Positions 59,301-64,000 of a stretch of 64,000 bases of DNA are shown here, piece after piece (positions within the stretch are counted from its first letter, which is position 1; every line of letters starts with the position of its first letter). Under the pieces are notes generated by a model. The model was not told where the DNA came from. It searched no databases and was given only the letters and a program-made list of their open reading frames with translations. A program made the position numbers and the translations under genes. Source of the DNA: CAYUPI01 sp964446585 (lineage in GTDB: Bacteria; Verrucomicrobiota; Verrucomicrobiia; Limisphaerales; UBA8199); NCBI GenBank assembly GCA_964446585.1, contig CAYUPI010000004.1:62001-126000 (forward strand), read 5' to 3'.

Positions 59301-60077
59301 TTGCTCCAGACCCGCCGCCACGGACGGCCGCGACGGGGACGTCCCAATCTCCCGCAGTGCGGATGCGCATTGGCTCGCCGTGCTAATGTCGTTGCTGCCA
59401 TCCAGCACCGGCAACCAATAGTCACGCCACTCCTCGAAGCCGCGGAGTAACCAGCACTCCCAACCCACGGGTTCTGGCGCGTCAAACATTGACAATTGAT
59501 CCTGAAACCAGCCAGCCGGATCGGGCAGAGTTTGCGTGTAATGATGCAATCGAAGCACCAGGGACCGGATTGGTTTTTCTGAGCCCCCGCCGTGGATTTG
59601 AATGAGCTCTTGCACCGCATCGGCTCCTGACGCGCGGCCTGCATAATGGCCTTCCATCACGCTGGTCAAGGTCTCCTCCGCCAGCAGGCGGGCCTCTTCT
59701 TCGGCGAGCACGGACACCTGCGGGTCGAGCTCGAGTTCGTAGAAGTGCGAACGCACGAGTTGCAGGCAGAAAGAGTGAAGAGTTCCGATGTGCGCTGACT
59801 CGAACAGCGCCAGTTGCTCGTGCCAGCGAAGGTCCTCCGGGTTCCTGTTCAACTCCTCTTCGAGCCTCGTTCGGATCCGTTGGCGCATCTCGGCGGCTGC
59901 GGCCTCGGTGAAAGTGACCATGACGATCTGGTCGAGCGAAGCGGGTGGCTTCTCATTGAGCAAAACGTTCAAGCACCGCTCGACCAATGTTCGTGTCTTG
60001 CCCGTTCCGGCGCCGGCGACCACCAAGACGTTGCCGCGCGCGGCGACGGCTTGTAGCTGGGCAGGAGTCAGGCTCAT
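56394..60077 (-). CDS. addA: AddA-type UvrD helicase-nuclease
   Basis: The 1227-residue protein starts with LTPAQLQAVAARGNVLVVAG and Walker A AGAGTGKT (21-28), then VMVTFTEAAAAEMRQRIRTR. Further helicase motifs are WVFVDEYQDINSAQDKIIEA (motif II), RFLVGDVKQSIYRFRLANPS (III), VRLMSIHQSKGLEFPVVVVP (V) and ELRLLYVAMTRARDTLVLSA (VI). The C-terminal RecB-type nuclease has FVIVQGVADLVVLMPGEIWL and LDFKTDALKREEV. It processes double-strand DNA ends for recombination. A short heptad repeat is inserted in frame at 58033-58081. No addB is seen nearby. ATG 60077 is preferred because it fits the usual helicase start; an upstream Met at 60140 exists. Confidence 0.9.
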   Translation of the reverse strand: MSLTPAQLQAVAARGNVLVVAGAGTGKTRTLVERCLNVLLNEKPPASLDQIVMVTFTEAAAAEMRQRIRTRLEEELNRNPEDLRWHEQLALFESAHIGTLHSFCLQLVRSHFYELELDPQVSVLAEEEARLLAEETLTSVMEGHYAGRASGADAVQELIQIHGGGSEKPIRSLVLRLHHYTQTLPDPAGWFQDQLSMFDAPEPVGWECWLLRGFEEWRDYWLPVLDGSNDISTASQCASALREIGTSPSRPSVAAGLEQIAAAIRGAARGRKTAGLKSLKQFEVEVEFLLSLAATENNADPLAADWNWVRGQMTTLLRLTQEFGQAFRQNKRELASLDFHDLEQHALSLLWDPRARQPTRIARQWRQKLRWVFVDEYQDINSAQDKIIEALSGEGPHANRFLVGDVKQSIYRFRLANPSIFQRYAMTWRDDVGQTIALVDNFRSREGLLNYVNSLFARVMRPELGGMSYDDTARLQFGARAERQPMSVAACPGPRVELHLLLKSKATPDPGEGAVEGFGDILELESADKEARLVALRIRELKAQQYPVWDETARRFRPIEWGDMALLLRSPANKAERYAKEFSRLNIPLVVQRSGFYESIEISDLISLLQVLDNPLQDLPVLSVLHSPLVGLTVNDLATIRLAVKGPFWTALVLWADSTKAHEPAPESRSSTLGPRPSALERKVATFLDRFARWRRLARQVSLSRCLEAVLRESHYAEWLLTQPRGDQRHANVQRLLGLARQFDKFQRQGLFRFLCLIEAQRRADTEPEVKAVSAENSVRLMSIHQSKGLEFPVVVVPDLGKRFNFSDLRAEIILDEEYGLCPQIKPPHTGKRYPSLPYWLAQRRQHRELLGEELRLLYVAMTRARDTLVLSASLSEAKFEQVWHRHGDTNASDLTSAHSYSDWLGLWFSENCAETQPIGVLAASPTSASGANGLLRWTFHQEEDLLKPATPTEADSGHAVASIPPDTWQRLRQRLSWEYQFHSATRTPAKASVTALRRRAVLQWYEEAVALMLGPRAEAPSKSSHFRSAQRRKRVKLPRNGTRHSAADIGSAHHAFQQLVSLERTCSVQELQAEAKRLLHQQALTTDEVAALDWDALAEFWNCELGQKIRSRAPNVQRELAFTARFSPQALADITDEPLEVGLQDEFVIVQGVADLVVLMPGEIWLLDFKTDALKREEVAARALLYEPQMKLYARALSDIYGRPVTNCWLYFLQPRMVVTLNSRSP
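58033..58081. repeat. Period-7 repeat inside addA
   Basis: Units CGCTCGA, GGGCCGA, GGGTCGA, GGGCCGA, GGGTCGA, GGATCGA and GACTCGG follow each other. On the minus strand they encode ESRSSTLGPRPSALE, a linker between helicase parts that has no counterpart in typical AddA. Six units are 42 bases, so the frame is kept. Confidence 0.8.
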
Positions 60078-60283
60078 CGGTTTGCTGGTCGAGCTTGGGA
60101 CAGGGGTTGGAGCGGTGCAATGGAAAAGCTCTGTCGCCACGGGTCAGGAGCCGATTAGTCCCGCATCTCTCGAGGATGCGAGACACTGACCATCAAGGAA
60201 GTTCCGATTTGAGACAGTGTTGCCCAAACAACGCGGTGCGTCCTGAACCTTGGCACTTCCCATGCTTGAGAGGGCCATCGGCT

Positions 60284-61267
60284 ATGATTGGATTTTTCAT
60301 GAACCGGGGCTGGGGCAGACTCCTGGCGCTCCTGGCGATGCCCACAGTGGCGGCTCCCGCCTGGGCTGCGGAGCGCGTTACCACGCACACCAACTGGGTC
60401 GAAAGGTGGATCACAAATATTATTGAAATCCAAATGCCGACAAACATTTTCGTCGATGAATTCCACACCAATCGGCTTCGGCAGTATCACACAAATCTTG
60501 TGGACGTTTATGAGACTAATTGGCTGACTCAGACCGTTACCAATGTCGTCCCCGTGCGGGCTACGCGGACTGTGCGTGCGACTGAATACAAAACGAACTG
60601 GGACACTGTGACGCTGACCAATATGGTCGCCGTGGATGCGGTCCGAACGAACTTCGTGGATCAGTTGCGGACAAATTGGCGGACGATTTCGCTCACCCGG
60701 GAGGTCGCAGTCGAAGTTCCCCGCACCAACCTGGTTGACGCGTGGCGGACGAACTGGAAAACGCTGACGCTGACCAATTGGCAAACGGTGCTGGTGATGA
60801 AAACCAACTGGATCACCCAACCAGTTACTAACATCGTGGCGATCGATCTGCTGACCAATCCAGTGGCGCCGCGAACGGCTGCGCCAGTTCCGGCCCAGCC
60901 GCCACCCGTTGCCGTGTTGGCCACTGCGCCGATACGGGCTGCCGCAGCGACAGATGAGTTGAGTCTTGAGGCCGTCCGAACAGAACGCGCGGCCGCCAAC
61001 AATGTGGCGGAAGTGCAATTGCGCGTGCGGTGGGCCGCCGAGTCAGCCACCCCACCGGCGGTCCGGCAATGGCGAGTCGAGAGCGAGAACGGCGCCATTC
61101 TGTGTTCAGGGCAAGACCAGGAGTTTAGGCGCGAATTGCCGGTTGGCAGATATAGGGTTGAAGTCAGGGCACAGCGAAATGCCGACAGTCCGTTATTGGC
61201 CACACGCGGTCTGCTCGCTCTTTCGGCAGCCGAAGCAGTAATTCTTCCCAAGACTGTCATCAGGTAG
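60284..61267 (+). CDS. Secreted TN-repeat protein (327 aa)
   Basis: I do not recognise the family. A signal peptide (WGRLLALLAMPTVAAPAWAA) is followed by about 170 residues of loosely repeated units around Thr-Asn, such as HTNWVERWITNIIEIQMPTN, YKTNWDTVTLTNMVAVDAV and RTNLVDAWRTNWKTLTLTNW, with a spacing of about 18-26 residues. A Pro/Ala-rich linker (APRTAAPVPAQPPPVAVLAT) leads to a 110-residue beta domain (EVQLRVRWAAESATPPAVRQ, LPVGRYRVEVRAQR). It is divergent from addA. A cell-surface or envelope role is likely. Met 60299 is an alternative start. Confidence 0.72.
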   Translation: MIGFFMNRGWGRLLALLAMPTVAAPAWAAERVTTHTNWVERWITNIIEIQMPTNIFVDEFHTNRLRQYHTNLVDVYETNWLTQTVTNVVPVRATRTVRATEYKTNWDTVTLTNMVAVDAVRTNFVDQLRTNWRTISLTREVAVEVPRTNLVDAWRTNWKTLTLTNWQTVLVMKTNWITQPVTNIVAIDLLTNPVAPRTAAPVPAQPPPVAVLATAPIRAAAATDELSLEAVRTERAAANNVAEVQLRVRWAAESATPPAVRQWRVESENGAILCSGQDQEFRRELPVGRYRVEVRAQRNADSPLLATRGLLALSAAEAVILPKTVIR

Positions 61268-61509
61268 TCAGGCGCGGCTAAGCGGTTGAGGGGCCCCACC
61301 GTCAAGGGATCCCCGTTTCCCAGTTCCTGAGAAACTTCTCCTGGAGAGCGATTGCCTCGCTTGTCTTGTGTGCGTTCTTGAGGAGGGCGTTGAGGCGCTA
61401 ATTTCGGTTGGCAGCGCCTCCTGTTCCGAGCAAGGAGTCGAGAATGGTTGCGCTTTTTCCCGGGCAGTGTTAGTTCTCCCGCCAGTCACTCGATGTTCGA
61501 CCAAAACTT

Positions 61510-61998
61510 TTGTACGATGGAGAAGAGCTTATGATGGAAATGCCAAAACCAACCGAAGCCCACCGGAAAATGGCCGCTTTGGCGGGCCGTTGGGCCGGCC
61601 AGGAGCGCATGCATCCTTCGCCCTTGGATCCGAAAGGCGGTGCTGCGGTTGGTCGCGCCGACAACCGCATGGCCCTGGATGGATTCGCGTTGCTGCATGA
61701 CTACGTTCAGGAACGCAATGGCGTGGCAAGTTTCAACGGCCATGGCGTGCTAACCTTCGACGCTCGGGAACAATGCTATGTAATGCACTGGTGGGATTCG
61801 ATGGGCTTCGGTGCGAACGTGTTCAAAGGGACCTTCGCTGGAGACACGCTCAGTATGACCCGCCGCGAGGCCCAAGGCCATAGCCGGGTTGCGTGGGAAT
61901 TTCCAGACAGCAAAACGTATCGTTTTCGCATGGAATTCTCGCCCGACGGCAACCAGTGGAAACCGCTGATGGAGGGGGAATACACGCGGGCCGACTAA
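61510..61998 (+). CDS. DUF1579 family protein
   Basis: The 162-residue protein has the DUF1579 pattern: EMPKPTEAHRKMAALAGRWA, GQERMHPSPLDPKGGAAVGR, ALDGFALLHDYVQERNGVAS and FNGHGVLTFDAREQCYVMHW, ending with a beta barrel-like part (GTFAGDTLSMTRREAQGHSR). No signal is present. The function of the family is unknown; a lipocalin-like fold is expected. Met at 61540 is an equally good start. Confidence 0.83.
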   Translation: MYDGEELMMEMPKPTEAHRKMAALAGRWAGQERMHPSPLDPKGGAAVGRADNRMALDGFALLHDYVQERNGVASFNGHGVLTFDAREQCYVMHWWDSMGFGANVFKGTFAGDTLSMTRREAQGHSRVAWEFPDSKTYRFRMEFSPDGNQWKPLMEGEYTRAD

Positions 61999-62218
61999 GC
62001 GCCCAGCGACGCGTAGAAATCATCGGCGGACATGGAATCCAGGAGAATCTCTTTCGGTGTTCTCTCGGCTCCTTCTCACCATACTGACATCTGTTCCACC
62101 GAACTTGCGGCCGATTTCGCGCTGCCAAATTCTCGGCTCGTGCTTTGATGGTCCAATGTGCTGGAGCGAAAACATTCGCGTGACGGAAGCGGTTGAACTG
62201 AACGCGCAGGGGCGAATT

Positions 62219-62866
62219 ATGCGAGCGCTGTCATATTTGCTGGTTTGGGCCGGGACGGTGTTGGGGTTGGGTGCCGCCGAAACGCAAATTGAGCCAACAC
62301 TTTCTCCGCAGGTACAAACTCAACGGGCAGGGATCTGGCAAAGCGGCGTGGGTGAAGGCTTCCAGCGAGACGCGGAGTCGTTTTCTACTCAACTCGGGGC
62401 GGGCTTCGGACTCAAAGTGTTCGGGAGTGAGCAAGCTCACAATTTGGCACTGCTCAATTTGTCTTATGGCCATATCTGGGGCCCTGTCCGGGCGCAGCAG
62501 CACTGGTTCCGCGGAAACACCGAAGTACGCGTCGAATTCTTCACTGGTGCCCAATACTCTCCCGGTCGCGAATGGCTGGTAGGACTTACCCCTCATCTCC
62601 GGTACTGCTTTGCCACGGGGAGTCGCTGGGTGCCGTTTGTGGATGGCGGTGTCGGCGTCTCCGCGACGAGCATTGGCCCGCCGGACCTCAGCAACACCTT
62701 TGAGTTCAATCTCCATGGCAGTGTGGGCTGTCACTGGTTTGTCAAAGAGAATGTCGCGCTGACTTTCGAAGCCAGGTATTTCCACATGTCGTGCGCGGAT
62801 ATCAGCAAGCCCAATTTGGGGGTGAACTGTGTCATGGCCGTCGTAGGCTTGACCTGGTACTTCTGA
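62219..62866 (+). CDS. PagL-like outer-membrane acyloxyacyl hydrolase
   Basis: The 215-residue protein has a signal peptide (MRALSYLLVWAGTVLGLGAA) and alternating beta strands typical of an eight-stranded barrel (LALLNLSYGHIWGPVRAQQH, TEVRVEFFTGAQYSPGREWL, WVPFVDGGVGVSATSIGPPD). The end FEARYFHMSCADISKPNLGV fits the PagL His-x-Ser active-site region, although the usual SN is replaced by SC. PagL removes an acyl chain from lipid A. ATG 62219 is chosen because the signal follows directly; an upstream reading from 62057 is not conserved-looking. Confidence 0.72.
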   Translation: MRALSYLLVWAGTVLGLGAAETQIEPTLSPQVQTQRAGIWQSGVGEGFQRDAESFSTQLGAGFGLKVFGSEQAHNLALLNLSYGHIWGPVRAQQHWFRGNTEVRVEFFTGAQYSPGREWLVGLTPHLRYCFATGSRWVPFVDGGVGVSATSIGPPDLSNTFEFNLHGSVGCHWFVKENVALTFEARYFHMSCADISKPNLGVNCVMAVVGLTWYF

Positions 62867-62975
62867 GCGCCGGCGCTGAGAAGGTGTAAAAGGGCGGGAG
62901 CGCCGCTTTGACTAACTCCGTGGCGTCGCGTTTTTGGGTGACGTAAAACTGATTCCCAGGTAAAAAGGTGTAACA

Positions 62976-63845
62976 GTGAACCCAATTCCTGGAAACCTTA
63001 TGACACTCCGATTTCAGGCCGCTTTGATCTTGTTGAATTGCTCTTTGGTGCTGTGCCTGCCGCTCTCAACCCTGGCCCAGGGTAGCCTCACTCCGCCTGG
63101 CGCTCCTGCTCCAACGTTCAAGACGCTTTCCCAGGTCGAGCCCCGATTCCCAATCTCGGACTATCAGACCAATCTCACGATTTCGGGCTCCTATTACCTC
63201 ATCACCAATCTGTTTGCCGGAACGAACACTAACGACGGCATCAACATCAGGACCAATGTCCACGACATCACCATCGACCTCAACGGGTTCTCTATCATCA
63301 ATACCAATGGAGCCGGCCCCTCATCGCCGGTCGGCGTTCGTATTTCCGAGGGCACGAATGTGGTAATCCGCAATGGACAGATCGAGGGCTTCGACCGCGG
63401 AGTCCGTGCCGAGGGCCTGTTCTATGGCGTCGTCGTGGATAACGTGCACATCCGCAACTGCCGCCGAGCGGGAATTGAAGCAAATGGCGTAGCTGGCGAT
63501 GGCACCCAGACGATGACGATCCGCAATTGCATCGTCGAGGGCATGGATGGCACAGGCGAAGCGACCAGCCTTACGGTGGATGGTATCACCCTCCTCAACT
63601 GCCGCGCAGTTGTGCAGAACTGCGTTATCCGGGATATCGTTGCGGTCGGAACTGGAATAGCCAACTGCATAGACGCGGTAAGCCCCACCAACACATTCGT
63701 TGACAATAACCTCTTCTCAAATGCGGACGTCGGATTGAAGGTGACCGGCGGAGGCACCCGGGTTTATTATCGCAATAATCTTGCTGCCGGAATCACCACA
63801 CCCTTCAGTGTCACGGGCGGCGTGGACCGCGGCGGCAATTTCTAG
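62976..63845 (+). CDS. Secreted right-handed beta-helix protein
   Basis: The 289-residue protein has a signal peptide (LILLNCSLVLCLPLSTLAQG), then the group-typical GSLTPPGAPAPTFKTLSQVE followed by RFPISDYQTNLTISGSYYLI. Parallel beta-helix coils follow: VHDITIDLNGFSIINTNGAG, VVIRNGQIEGFDRGVRAEGL, TMTIRNCIVEGMDG and VVQNCVIRDIVAVGTG. No catalytic residues are evident. Met 63000 is a possible start placing the signal closer to the N-terminus. Confidence 0.85.
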   Translation: MNPIPGNLMTLRFQAALILLNCSLVLCLPLSTLAQGSLTPPGAPAPTFKTLSQVEPRFPISDYQTNLTISGSYYLITNLFAGTNTNDGINIRTNVHDITIDLNGFSIINTNGAGPSSPVGVRISEGTNVVIRNGQIEGFDRGVRAEGLFYGVVVDNVHIRNCRRAGIEANGVAGDGTQTMTIRNCIVEGMDGTGEATSLTVDGITLLNCRAVVQNCVIRDIVAVGTGIANCIDAVSPTNTFVDNNLFSNADVGLKVTGGGTRVYYRNNLAAGITTPFSVTGGVDRGGNF

Positions 63846-63915
63846 TATTCGATTAATCGGTTTCTAATGGCCAAAGAAGTGGAAATCGCTAATTCCGAAA
63901 GGGGCTGTCAAAGGG

Positions 63916-63964
63916 TGTTCGGATTTCAGATTTCCTTTGTCATTCGTCATTCGACATCCGTCAT
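63916..63964. repeat. Period-7 degenerate repeat tract
   Basis: Units TGTTCGG, ATTTCAG, ATTTCCT, TTGTCAT, TCGTCAT, TCGACAT and CCGTCAT follow each other, about 70 bases after the beta-helix stop. The order of sub-motifs matches the tract at 14704-14759. Confidence 0.82.
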
Positions 63965-64000
63965 TCCTGTTGCTCTCGCCCTTTGTCTCCGGCCATGTTC

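Overview
The window looks like a scaffold from an uncultivated bacterium of the Verrucomicrobiota, probably related to the Limisphaerales/Pedosphaera group. This placement is inferred from gene style, not from a marker gene. The signs are a prepilin-like protein with the GFTLIELLVVIAIIAILAALLLPAL-type N-terminus and a C-terminal H-x9-DG signature, a secreted S1 sulfatase, an SMP-30 protein with a sugar-binding-like front domain, secreted beta-helix and HYR/HAF repeat proteins, and triplicated PilV/PilW/PilX-like sets. Two runs of exactly 100 N (50690-50789 and 53463-53562) mark scaffold gaps.

Layout. 1-1.7 kb: the 3' part of a sigma-54 activator whose DNA-binding domain is out of frame, then an ECF sigma factor with a STAS partner. 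1.9-11.5 kb: a secreted lactonase-like protein, a redox group (peroxiredoxin, HEAT-TlpA fusion, DUF1223), a small operon (DoxX, YHS, DoxX, DinB), a DedA/ATP-grasp fusion and an NRDE protein. 11.8-23 kb: XRE regulator, HtpX, prepilin-like protein, PH-like protein, DUF72, MFS exporter, principal sigma factor, sulfatase, SMUG1-type glycosylase and an M48 protease. 23.2-33.2 kb: an accessory region beginning at a tRNA-Lys gene, with a broken tRNA copy next to it. It holds relics of a type I restriction system (5' end of hsdR, 3' end of hsdS). Between and behind them lie a 1269-residue putative nuclease-NTPase-helical repeat protein, a membrane protein, a DNA-binding protein and a DUF4062/ATPase protein, followed by repeat-rich non-coding DNA. 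33.2-37.2 kb: housekeeping-type genes (zinc ribbon, sterol-desaturase family, methyltransferase, lipid kinase, YcxB-like). 37.2-48.3 kb: three tandem minor-pilin sets (V-W-X), one followed by an intact large adhesin and one by a relic of the same adhesin. 48.6-64 kb: response regulator, HAF/HYR repeat adhesin, beta-helix proteins, a membrane-anchored GrpE-like protein, an AddA-type helicase-nuclease, a TN-repeat protein, DUF1579, a PagL-like outer-membrane protein and a final beta-helix protein.

Two patterns stand out. (1) In the accessory region, pieces of the hsdS 3' end recur directly in front of successive cargo genes, and the codons of its last residues supply the ribosome-binding site of the next gene in two cases. 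This suggests cargo exchange at a decayed restriction locus, with the 1269-residue protein as a candidate undescribed defence protein. (2) Degenerate repeats with a strict 7-base period occur at seven or more places. They lie next to stop codons, inside a helicase gene, and at the point where the sigma-54 regulator loses its frame.
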